This document shows, piece by piece, positions 56,781-64,000 of a stretch of DNA of 64,000 bases. The stretch is from Pseudomonas asplenii. Lineage in GTDB: Bacteria > Pseudomonadota > Gammaproteobacteria > Pseudomonadales > Pseudomonadaceae. The first letter of the stretch is position 1. The number at the start of each line of letters is the position of its first letter. The position numbers were made by a program, and so were the translations under genes. Below the pieces are notes generated by a model. The model was not told where the DNA came from and searched no databases. It saw only the letters and a program-made list of their open reading frames with translations. The stretch lies in contig NZ_LT629777.1 in assembly GCF_900105475.1 (NCBI RefSeq), positions 372,001 to 436,000 on the forward strand, written 5' to 3'.

Positions 56781-57605
56781 TTACTGGGCAGTGGCCTTGG
56801 CCGCATCTTCGATGAGCGCCGCCACCTTGTCCGGATGGGACACCATCACCACATGCGACGCGCCCTTGATGTCCACGGTCTCGCGCGAGCCGGCGCGGTC
56901 GGCCATGAACTTCAGCGCCGCCTCGGGAATGTTCTTGTCCGCCGAACCGTAGATGAACCAGGACGGCAGGGTCTTCCAGGCCGGCTCGCCGGAAGCTTCC
57001 TTGAGCGCGGCCTCGGCGATCGGCCGTTGAGTTGCAGCCATCAGCGCGGCTTCCTTGGCCGGAACATCGGCAGCGAACTGCGCCGGGAACTTGTCCTGCT
57101 GGATGTACAGGTCGACGCTGCCATCTTTCAGTTTCACAGGCGGTGCCAGGGTCGGACCAAGGCTACCGCCCGGGAAACGACCGGAGAGTTCAATGGCGGT
57201 CTCGCCTTTTTCCGGGGCAAAGGCAGCGACATAGACCAGTGCCTTGACGTTGGATTGCCCATGGACGGCGTTGGAAATCACCGCGCCGCCGTAGGAATGC
57301 CCCACGAGGATCACCGGACCTTGCGTATGCTCGACGATATCGGCCACATAATCCGAATCGCCTTTCACACTGTGCAGCGGATTGGCGACCGCGATCACCG
57401 GATACCCCTTGGCCTGCAGACGGGCAATTACCCCGTTCCAACTGGCAGACTCGGCGAAAGCACCATGAACCAGAACCACGGTGGCCTTCCTGGCCGGTTC
57501 CGTGGCGGCTGCAGCCGAGCCGCTCCACCCCAGAGACAGCGCACCGGCGGCAATCGCTACGGCAGCGAACAGTTTCGATACAGCAGAAAGACGGGACGTT
57601 TTCAT
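56781..57605 (-). CDS. Secreted alpha/beta hydrolase
   Basis: The 274-residue protein has a signal peptide (ALSLGWSGSAAAA) and an alpha/beta hydrolase fold: VVLVHGAFAESASWNGVI, the nucleophile elbow GHSYGGAV and the late His in GASHVVMVSHPD. Substrate is unknown; similar proteins act on esters. AAGGA stands before the ATG. The open frame further upstream to 58376 runs antisense through the AraC gene and is not credible. It is divergent from that AraC gene. Confidence 0.88.
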   Translation of the reverse strand: MKTSRLSAVSKLFAAVAIAAGALSLGWSGSAAAATEPARKATVVLVHGAFAESASWNGVIARLQAKGYPVIAVANPLHSVKGDSDYVADIVEHTQGPVILVGHSYGGAVISNAVHGQSNVKALVYVAAFAPEKGETAIELSGRFPGGSLGPTLAPPVKLKDGSVDLYIQQDKFPAQFAADVPAKEAALMAATQRPIAEAALKEASGEPAWKTLPSWFIYGSADKNIPEAALKFMADRAGSRETVDIKGASHVVMVSHPDKVAALIEDAAKATAQ

Positions 57606-57752
57606 CGTTAATTCCTTTCGTTTGAAGTGACAGACCCGCCGGAAGCGGCGGCTTGAACGTGGAGCCATGATGGCGAAAACACGTTTACGAATGGCGCCTT
57701 TTTGTCGATTATATGCGGCAGATCGTCTAAACCATCTAGCGAGAACCCACCC

Positions 57753-58601
57753 ATGGATCGCCTGTCGACCCTGCTGACCCACTTCGGTATCGCCGCCAAC
57801 ACCTTCCACAGCGGCCGACTGTTGGGGCAAATCGAGCTCGACAGTCACAAGCCTTCTGGGCATGTCCACCTGCTCAAGAGTGGCCGGCTGCAACTGGAAG
57901 CCGATGGCTGGACAGTGTCTGTCGAAGAACCGAGCCTGATCCTCATTCCCCGTCCCCTGCCCCATCGCCTGGTCGCTGGCGCAGCCGATGCTGCCGAGCT
58001 GGTCTGCGCCTCGTTGCGGTTCGATGGGGGGATCGACAACCCGTTGTCGGTGGCCCTGTCCGACACCCTGGTCATGCCGCTCAAGGCCGTACCGATGATC
58101 GAAGGCACGCTGGACTGGCTGTTCGGCGAAGCCTTCGCCGAACACTGTGGTCGCGAAGCGGTGATGAACCGCCTGTTTGAGTTGATGGTGATCCAGTTTT
58201 TGCGCCACATGATGGCCTACCACAGCATGACCACCGGGATGATGGCGGGCCTGGCAGACCTGCGCCTGGCTCGGGCCATGACCCTGATGCACAATCACCC
58301 CGAACGGCCCTGGACCGTGGCCGACCTGGCACAGCAGGCCAACATGTCGCGAGCCAGTTTTGCCGCGCACTTTCACAAGGTGGTCGGTCAGACCCCGGCA
58401 GACTATGTGCTCAGTTGGCGGGTCAGCCTGGCCCAGAAGCGCCTGCGCGAAGGCCGGCCGATCGCCCTGATCGCCGATGAGGTCGGTTACGAAAGCCCGT
58501 CGGCACTGGCGCGGGCCTTTCGGCGCAAGATCGGCGAAAGCCCACGGGAGTGGCTGGGACGCCAGTCGAGCGAACCGAGAAACCCCGTCCAGTCGCTCTG
58601 A
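57753..58601 (+). CDS. AraC-family regulator with cupin-type sensor
   Basis: The 282-residue protein has an N-terminal cupin-like domain (SGHVHLLKSGRLQLEADG; LILIPRPLPHRL) and a C-terminal AraC domain ([66 protein letters not shown]). It probably controls the divergent alpha/beta hydrolase gene. ATG at 57753 starts the conserved part; the frame is open to 57702. Confidence 0.9.
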   Translation: MDRLSTLLTHFGIAANTFHSGRLLGQIELDSHKPSGHVHLLKSGRLQLEADGWTVSVEEPSLILIPRPLPHRLVAGAADAAELVCASLRFDGGIDNPLSVALSDTLVMPLKAVPMIEGTLDWLFGEAFAEHCGREAVMNRLFELMVIQFLRHMMAYHSMTTGMMAGLADLRLARAMTLMHNHPERPWTVADLAQQANMSRASFAAHFHKVVGQTPADYVLSWRVSLAQKRLREGRPIALIADEVGYESPSALARAFRRKIGESPREWLGRQSSEPRNPVQSL

Positions 58602-58722
58602 AACGCTTGCCAGGGCACTTTCGCCAGAGAGACCGATCAGACCCTACAAGGCGCTTGCCCGTTAGCCATTCGACGCACAGGCAAGCCCACCCACGGACCG
58701 CGACACGGATCGACCCACCGTT

Positions 58723-59334
58723 ATGTTTGAACACATCGACTTCAACTCTCTGCTCGCCACCTACGGTTACTGGGCCATCTTCATCGGCTGCCTGCTGGAG
58801 GGCGAAAGCATCCTGATTCTGGGCGGCATGGCGGCGCACCAGCAGGTCCTGAACCTCTGGACGGTGATTTTCTGGGCAAGCCTTGGGGGTATGCTCGGCG
58901 ACCAGTTGCTGTTCTGGGCCGGCCGCTTCTTCGGTACCCGCCTGCTGCCACGCCTGCACCGCCAACAGGCGACGATCGACCGGGTCACCGGCCTGATCGT
59001 GCGCTACCCCTTGGCGTCGGTGTTTTCCGTGCGTTTTCTCTACGGCATGCGCCTGGTCGGCCCGCTGGTAATCGGCGCCAGCGGCCTGTCGCCGCTGCGC
59101 TTCAGTGTGATCAACCTGTTCGGGGCACTGGTCTGGGCCACCCTGTTCGCCTCGGGCGGTTATTGGGCTGGCGAGTTTCTCGAAGAGATGTTCGGCAACC
59201 TCAAACCCTATCGTCTGCCCATCGCGGTTGGCGTGGTGCTGTTGATGGCCGGTATCGCCCTGATCCGCCATCAACGGGCCCGGCGCAAGGCGCGCCGGTC
59301 AGAGGCGGAACTGCCCGACCATCCCGCGCAGTGA
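58723..59334 (+). CDS. DedA-family membrane protein
   Basis: The 203-residue protein has the DedA pattern: [26 protein letters not shown] and [25 protein letters not shown], with about five membrane segments. DedA proteins flip phospholipids or undecaprenyl phosphate and support membrane homeostasis. Its 3' end overlaps the convergent chemoreceptor gene by 36 bp. Confidence 0.9.
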   Translation: MFEHIDFNSLLATYGYWAIFIGCLLEGESILILGGMAAHQQVLNLWTVIFWASLGGMLGDQLLFWAGRFFGTRLLPRLHRQQATIDRVTGLIVRYPLASVFSVRFLYGMRLVGPLVIGASGLSPLRFSVINLFGALVWATLFASGGYWAGEFLEEMFGNLKPYRLPIAVGVVLLMAGIALIRHQRARRKARRSEAELPDHPAQ

Positions 59335-60924
59335 GTTGGCCAGTTGCGCCAGCTCGTGGCTGGAAGCGCTGGTCTGATTCGCGCCGGCCGCAGAGCGCAG
59401 CGACAGGTCGCGAATGTTCACCAGGTTGCGGTCGACCTCACGGGCCACCTGGGCCTGCTCCTCGGCAGCACTGGCAATGACCAGATTACGCTCATGAATC
59501 TGATGCACCGAGGCCGTGATGGTCTTCAAGGCATCGCCCGCGCGCTCGGCCAGAACCAGGGTACTGGCGGCACGCCGGGAACTGGCCTGCATCGAATCCA
59601 GGGCCTGGGTCGAGCTGCTGCGCATGCCATGCACCATCTGCTCGATCTCTTGGGTCGATTGTTGAGTACGATGGGCCAGCGCCCGCACCTCGTCAGCCAC
59701 CACCGCGAAACCGCGCCCACTCTCGCCGGCACGGGCCGCTTCGATGGCGGCGTTGAGGGCCAGCAGGTTGGTCTGCTCGGCAATCGCCCGAATCACATCG
59801 AGCACCTTGCCGATATCCTGAGACTGGGTGGCGAGTGACTGCACCAGTTCGCCGGTCTGCTCCACCTCGCCGGCCAGGGCATTGATCGCCTCGGCCGTTT
59901 CACTGACGCGCTCCTGACCCAACTGAGCCGACTCACTGGACTCGCGAGTGGCCTCGGACGTGGACACGGCATTGCGCGCCACCTCTTCCACCGCAGCGGT
60001 CATTTCATTGACGGCGGTGGCCGCCTGCTCGATTTCATCGTTCTGCTGTTGCAGGTCCCGGGTGCTGTTGAGCGTCACCGCATTCAACTCGTCCGCTGCG
60101 GTCGCCAGTTGCGCCGACGAACCGGTGATGCCCTGCAAGGTGTTGCGCAAAGTCTGCTGCATGGTCGCCAGCGCTTCGAGCAGTTGACTCACCTCGTCAG
60201 TGCCTTGCGCCTCGATATCGCGGGTCAGGTCACCACGAGCAACGTTCTGCGCGGCGCCCAGTGCCTCACCCAGCGGCTTGACGATACTGCGGGTGAGCAA
60301 CATTGCCAGGCCCACGGTCGCCAGGGCGGCCAGGGCGATAAACAGAATGACGACGGTCCGGGAACTGCTGTAGTGCGCCTCGGCCTTCAGGCTCTCGGCC
60401 TCGACCCGCTTGCTGAAGAGGTCCGCCAGGTCGGTGAGCTGCTTGCCGGAACCGTCGACCACGGTTTTCATGTCCACCAGCAGCAGTTTGATCAATTCGT
60501 CGCGTCGCCCCTGCTCCGCCAGCGTGAACGATTGAGCGATACCTGTGCGGTAAGTGGCGAAGGTCGACTTGAACTGGTCATACAAGACGCGCGTTTCAGG
60601 CGTGGTCACCAGCTTGTCGTATGCAACGATCTTCGCGCTCAGTTCCTTGTCGCGGGTATCCATCTGGGAACGGTACGTGGCGATATTCTTCGGGTCCGGG
60701 TCCAGGGCCATGCGCAGGGAGATCGTACGGATGCGCAGCATGATCTCGCGAATCTCGTCGCCACCGCGAATACTCGGCAGCCATTGGGTTTCAACCGCCA
60801 CTTCACTGTCCCGGATACTCGCCATCTTTTCGAGGGCAAACAGGCCAAGCAGAGCCACCAGCAACGCAATCAAAGCGAACCCGAGTGCGGCGCGAGGCGC
60901 AATATTCAATCGACGAAGAAACAT
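59299..60924 (-). CDS. Methyl-accepting chemotaxis protein
   Basis: The 541-residue receptor has membrane helices near residues 12-32 and 190-210 around a helical-bundle periplasmic domain ([17 protein letters not shown], 4HB type), then a HAMP region ([28 protein letters not shown]) and a signalling domain with the hairpin tip [25 protein letters not shown]. The ligand cannot be told. It is monocistronic. Confidence 0.93.
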   Translation of the reverse strand: MFLRRLNIAPRAALGFALIALLVALLGLFALEKMASIRDSEVAVETQWLPSIRGGDEIREIMLRIRTISLRMALDPDPKNIATYRSQMDTRDKELSAKIVAYDKLVTTPETRVLYDQFKSTFATYRTGIAQSFTLAEQGRRDELIKLLLVDMKTVVDGSGKQLTDLADLFSKRVEAESLKAEAHYSSSRTVVILFIALAALATVGLAMLLTRSIVKPLGEALGAAQNVARGDLTRDIEAQGTDEVSQLLEALATMQQTLRNTLQGITGSSAQLATAADELNAVTLNSTRDLQQQNDEIEQAATAVNEMTAAVEEVARNAVSTSEATRESSESAQLGQERVSETAEAINALAGEVEQTGELVQSLATQSQDIGKVLDVIRAIAEQTNLLALNAAIEAARAGESGRGFAVVADEVRALAHRTQQSTQEIEQMVHGMRSSSTQALDSMQASSRRAASTLVLAERAGDALKTITASVHQIHERNLVIASAAEEQAQVAREVDRNLVNIRDLSLRSAAGANQTSASSHELAQLANSLRGMVGQFRL

Positions 60925-61105
60925 GACGGCAGCCTTTTCCTGGATGATCCGAAGTGAAATGACGTGGGCGTGGCCGCCGACGATTCACAGCTTATCGGCA
61001 AGTCATATGACAACTTGAAATGTACATCGGAAAATAGGGCCAGCTGCCAGCCCCCTGCACACCGACTGGAAGTCTGTTGTGACTGGCGCAAGAAATCCGG
61101 TCGCT

Positions 61106-61411
61106 CTAGGGCGTCTTTTGCCCAGCAGCCGGTACGATCGAGACCTTGTAATGGATGGCGGCGCGATAGCTCGTGCGCAAAATGCGCGTGGCTCGCTTGT
61201 TGATCGTATCTGCACTGGCATCCTGTGGAACCAGACTGTGCAGCTCTGTGTGCTGGGTATGAGCCAGCCAGGTCGATACACCCTGGCCCGGGGCGCAAGG
61301 CTGGGAAGCAAAACTGACTTTGCCGTCATTTCCTACACATTTGTAGGCATCGCCCGCGATAGCGGTAGCCGAGGTCACGGCCAGGATCATGAAAAACCAG
61401 AATTTGCCCAT
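61106..61411 (-). CDS. Small secreted DUF4124-like protein
   Basis: The 101-residue protein has a signal peptide (MGKFWFFMILAVTSATAIAG) followed by AYKCVGNDGKVSFASQPC, as in DUF4124 proteins, where two cysteines probably form a disulfide. ATG at 61411 has AAGG about 8 bases upstream; ATG at 61420 sits on that site. Its function is unknown. Confidence 0.8.
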   Translation of the reverse strand: MGKFWFFMILAVTSATAIAGDAYKCVGNDGKVSFASQPCAPGQGVSTWLAHTQHTELHSLVPQDASADTINKRATRILRTSYRAAIHYKVSIVPAAGQKTP

Positions 61412-61541
61412 CTTAAGCATCCTTGGCGGCGACGGTCATACCTACATTCGGTGCAGTTGCTGGGCAGCAACGCACGGCTGGCCGGATCTTAAGACCAAAA
61501 GACCGGGAGATTAAGTGAAACATCACTTTTCCACCGGCCAC

Positions 61542-61652
61542 AAAAAACCCGCCGAAGCGGGTTCTTTGCTGACCATCACGACTCCTGTCGTCGGCCATCC
61601 TGGCCTGGGTCTGTCTTCCATGACGCTGTACACATCCTTGCGTAGCAGCAGT
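61542..61652 (-). ncRNA. rsmX: RsmX-like small RNA, copy 2
   Basis: The predicted RNA has GGA in AAGGATG, ATGGAAG and two classic loops: GGCC-AGGAT-GGCC and CGAC-AGGA-GTCG. It ends in the terminator AACCCGC-TTCG-GCGGGTT. A -10 box TAATCT lies at 61664-61659. The 5' region (CACTGCTG...TACG) matches copy 1, while the stems differ in sequence, as expected for RNAs kept for their GGA loops. Confidence 0.8.
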
Positions 61653-61708
61653 GAGTAAAGATTAACCCCCCGCCCACAGGCCGGAAAGAGGAGATCTCGG
61701 TGTCCATT

Positions 61709-61728
61709 TGTAAGCCTTTCGCCATACC
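61709..61728. promoter_or_regulatory. GacA-type upstream element of RsmX-like RNA, copy 2
   Basis: TGTAAGCCTTTCGCCATACC matches the element before copy 1 at 18 of 20 positions and stands at the same 45-bp distance from the -10 box. Confidence 0.65.
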
Positions 61729-61906
61729 TCGATCGCATTCACTTCAGTCCATGGCCAATCAGCCAACTCCGCTTCCCCTCTTCGAATGATCGGCGCCGCG
61801 CAGAAAAACCATCGCATCTGATGGCTATCGAACTTGCAAAGTCCCCGGAGACCACAACACCCTGCAAGCCAGCAGAGACTCCCTGCCTGATCAGGAGGGC
61901 CGCGCC

Positions 61907-63469
61907 ATGGATAGGGGATGCCCGATGGTCATGTACCAAGAACCTCCCTCCCACCCTGAAAGCATCACGGGTCCGCCGGCAATAAGTAATGCGCTTTACA
62001 GTCACGACTTCCGTGATGCGACTTCGATGGTCAATATGAACTCGCCTCCCCTCTATCGCCAACTCGCCAACCACTACCTCAACGCCATCCAGAACGGAAC
62101 ACTCAAGACCGGTGAACGCTTTCCATCCATTCGCCTGATGATGGAAAAACATGCCATCAGCCTTTCCACCGCCGTCCAGGTCTGTCGTCAACTGGAAGAC
62201 TACGGCGTGCTGGAAGCCCGCCCACGCTCCGGCAACTTCATTCGCCAACCGGCCAAGCCCCTGGCAATTTCGACCGCCAACGAAGCGCTGCTGCCACTGG
62301 ATACCAGTCATTACGTCGGTATCCACGAGCAGGTTTCTGCGGTGGTCAAGGCCAGCCAGCAGGCCTCGATCCAGGTCAATCTCGCCAGCGCCTACTGCGG
62401 CGCGCAGATCTATCCATTGAAAACACTCCAGGACCACATGATCAAGGCCTTGCGCCAGGATCCGTATCTGCTCGGCAGCCCCTCCCCGGCCAGTGGCGCA
62501 CGCCCACTGCGCGACTTGCTGGCCCGGCGGGCGCTGGGTTCGAAAATCAGCATCACCGCCGACAAGATCGTCATCACCAACGGTGCCACCGAGGCCATCA
62601 ATCTGGCCTTGCGCGCGGTGACTCAACCGGGAGACATCGTGGCGGTGGAATCACCGACCTTCTATGGCCTCCTGCAGATTCTCGAAAGTCTGAATCTGCG
62701 CGTACTCGAAGTACCGACGACGACCAAGACCGGCATCAACCTGTTCGCCCTCGAACAACTGCTGCAGGGGCCGGAACGGATCAAGGCGCTGATCGTCATT
62801 CCCAACCTGCACAACCCACTGGGCAGCGTGATGCCCGATGCACACAAGGCGCTGCTGGTACAACTGTGCGCGGATTACGACACGGTACTGATCGAAGATG
62901 ACACCTACTCGGACCTGGCCGATACCGAACAGCCGTTGTCGGCCCTGAAAAGCTGGGACCGCCACGGCAACCTGATCTACTGCGCGTCCCTGAACAAAAC
63001 GCTCGCCCCCGGCCTGCGACTTGGCTGGATTGCCGCGGGGAAATGGCATGAGCGGATCGAGATGCTCAAGCACACGCAATCGCGCAACTGCGAAATGCTG
63101 CCGCAACTGGCGGTCGACGCCTTCATGAAGACACCGTCCTACGAGCGCTACCTGAGAAGGCTGCGCGGGCAACTGACGGAGCAGAGAAAGCAGATGAGCA
63201 ACGCGATCATGCAGCACTTTCCGCAAGGCACGCGCATTACCAATCCCAGTGGCGGGACCTTGCTCTGGGTGGAACTGCCCGCGGGACATTCGTCGCTGGA
63301 GCTGTTTCACCAGGCGTTGCAGCAAGGTATCTATATCTCGCCGGGGATGATCTTTTCCAACTCCCGCAGCTTCGATCATTTCATCCGCATCGGTTGTGGA
63401 ACACCCTACTCGCCCCGTATCGAGAATGCGGTGCAGATCCTCGGACGGTTGATTGCGCGACAGGGCTGA
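61907..63469 (+). CDS. MocR-type regulator (GntR helix-turn-helix fused to aminotransferase-like domain)
   Basis: The 520-residue protein has a GntR winged helix (PPLYRQLANHYLNAIQNGTLKTGERFPSIRLMMEKHAIS) and a fold-type I aminotransferase domain with the PLP lysine in SLNKTLAPGLRLGW. MocR proteins sense PLP or amino-acid adducts and regulate transcription, but some act as enzymes. ATG at 61907 has AGGAGG about 8 bases upstream; a later start at 62027 (MVNMNS) is possible and would remove a 40-residue tail. The target is unknown. Confidence 0.88.
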   Translation: MDRGCPMVMYQEPPSHPESITGPPAISNALYSHDFRDATSMVNMNSPPLYRQLANHYLNAIQNGTLKTGERFPSIRLMMEKHAISLSTAVQVCRQLEDYGVLEARPRSGNFIRQPAKPLAISTANEALLPLDTSHYVGIHEQVSAVVKASQQASIQVNLASAYCGAQIYPLKTLQDHMIKALRQDPYLLGSPSPASGARPLRDLLARRALGSKISITADKIVITNGATEAINLALRAVTQPGDIVAVESPTFYGLLQILESLNLRVLEVPTTTKTGINLFALEQLLQGPERIKALIVIPNLHNPLGSVMPDAHKALLVQLCADYDTVLIEDDTYSDLADTEQPLSALKSWDRHGNLIYCASLNKTLAPGLRLGWIAAGKWHERIEMLKHTQSRNCEMLPQLAVDAFMKTPSYERYLRRLRGQLTEQRKQMSNAIMQHFPQGTRITNPSGGTLLWVELPAGHSSLELFHQALQQGIYISPGMIFSNSRSFDHFIRIGCGTPYSPRIENAVQILGRLIARQG

Positions 63470-63517
63470 GCCGGTGCTGGGGAAGCCTCCTTATCGCCAG
63501 GAGGCCTCCCCATCACG

Positions 63518-64000
63518 TTACACCCGGTCCAGCGGATGCTCATGCAGGCAGATGATGTGCGGGTCGCCATGCCAGCGCGGGAAGCGCTGGGCCACCTGCG
63601 GATCATGCCCAGGAATGACGTGATCCTCACCATCCACCAGGGCATCGATGGTGGCGAAGGCTTCCAGGGTCTGGGCCATGTCATCGAGAATCGGGAACGG
63701 GCTGCGCAGACGGATATTGGCCCACAGGTGCGCCGAATCCGAGGCCAGCACGACCCAGCCACGCTGAGTCGGCACCCGGACCACCTGGCTGCCCGGCGTA
63801 TGCCCGCCCACCGCATGGATCGTCACACCCGGGACGATCTCCGAGGTTCCCTGGTGCAGGCGCAGGCGTCCCTCGAACAATGGCGGAATCGCCGACATCA
63901 CATCGTCCACCTCGTAGGTCTTGCTGATCGCCCGATGGGTCATCTTCGGCCCGGTGCAGAAACGCAGCTCTTCCTCCTGCAAGTGGATGGTGGCCTTGGG
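63518..64000 (-). CDS. Metallo-beta-lactamase-fold hydrolase (AHL-lactonase-like), N-terminus beyond window
   Basis: The frame is open to the window edge, so the N-terminal part with the HxHxDH motif is not visible. Zinc ligands are seen in GGHTPGSQ, ASDSAHLW and IPGHDP, in the order typical of the MBL fold and of N-acyl-homoserine lactonases (AttM/AhlD type). It may open lactone rings of quorum signals; without the N-terminus this is a family-level call. Confidence 0.8.
   Translation of the reverse strand, partial: PKATIHLQEEELRFCTGPKMTHRAISKTYEVDDVMSAIPPLFEGRLRLHQGTSEIVPGVTIHAVGGHTPGSQVVRVPTQRGWVVLASDSAHLWANIRLRSPFPILDDMAQTLEAFATIDALVDGEDHVIPGHDPQVAQRFPRWHGDPHIICLHEHPLDRV

Noticed and set aside
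56781..58376. 531-residue extension of the alpha/beta hydrolase
   Set aside because: The extra N-terminal part is antisense to the AraC gene. The signal peptide and AAGGA site at 57605 mark the true start.

Overview
The window reads as chromosome of a Pseudomonas of the fluorescens group. Gene order (pilW-rlmN-ndk-isc; queA-tgt-yajC-secD-secF; a wss-type acetylated cellulose operon), high GC, REP-like palindromes and RsmX-type small RNAs all point that way. The species cannot be fixed from sequence reading alone.

Region 1 (1-18.1 kb) is core genome. On the minus strand lie rodZ (cut by the window edge), pilW, rlmN, ndk and the complete isc cluster (iscR-iscS-iscU-iscA-hscB-hscA-fdx-iscX), with two abutting IscR-type operators before iscR. 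Then come cysE, trmJ, suhB, a glycine-zipper protein, and queA-tgt-yajC-secD-secF. A tRNA-Leu(CAA) with its own promoter and terminator closes the block.

Region 2 (18.1-34.3 kb) is an accessory hot spot directly after the tRNA. It holds an mqsRA toxin-antitoxin pair, a DUF3077 gene with a long structured leader and a coupled leader peptide, an NAD-dependent molybdenum formate dehydrogenase operon (fdsGBAD), an IS66-family element, a very AT-rich NTPase-phosphoribosyltransferase conflict-type gene split by a frameshift, and a NYN-domain gene. Two modules occur twice. Module A is mqsA plus the DUF3077 leader; its second copy is a relic cut by the IS66 element. Module B is a 33-residue small ORF whose mRNA leader is complementary over 20-23 nt to a divergently transcribed small RNA. 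Module B has the design of a type I toxin-antitoxin locus (compare ZorO-OrzO, DinQ-AgrB, ShoB-OhsC). The pairing sequences differ between the two copies but match within each copy. I regard this as the most novel system in the window.

Region 3 (34.3-53.6 kb) has a CrtZ-like hydroxylase, a DUF4087 lipo/secreted protein, a DeoR-family regulator, an AroP-type amino-acid permease and the nine-gene wssA-I operon. The wss operon makes cellulose (wssA-E) and acetylates it (wssF-I). Its first gene has a leader hairpin that covers the ribosome binding site and contains GGA motifs.

Region 4 (53.6-64 kb) has metabolic and regulatory genes: a class III aminotransferase, LysR and AraC regulators, an alpha/beta hydrolase, a DedA protein, a chemoreceptor, a MocR-type regulator and an AHL-lactonase-like hydrolase cut by the window edge. 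It also has two RsmX-like small RNAs, each with a matching upstream element exactly 45 bp from its -10 box. These RNAs would sequester RsmA/RsmE, and the nearby wss leader is a plausible target.
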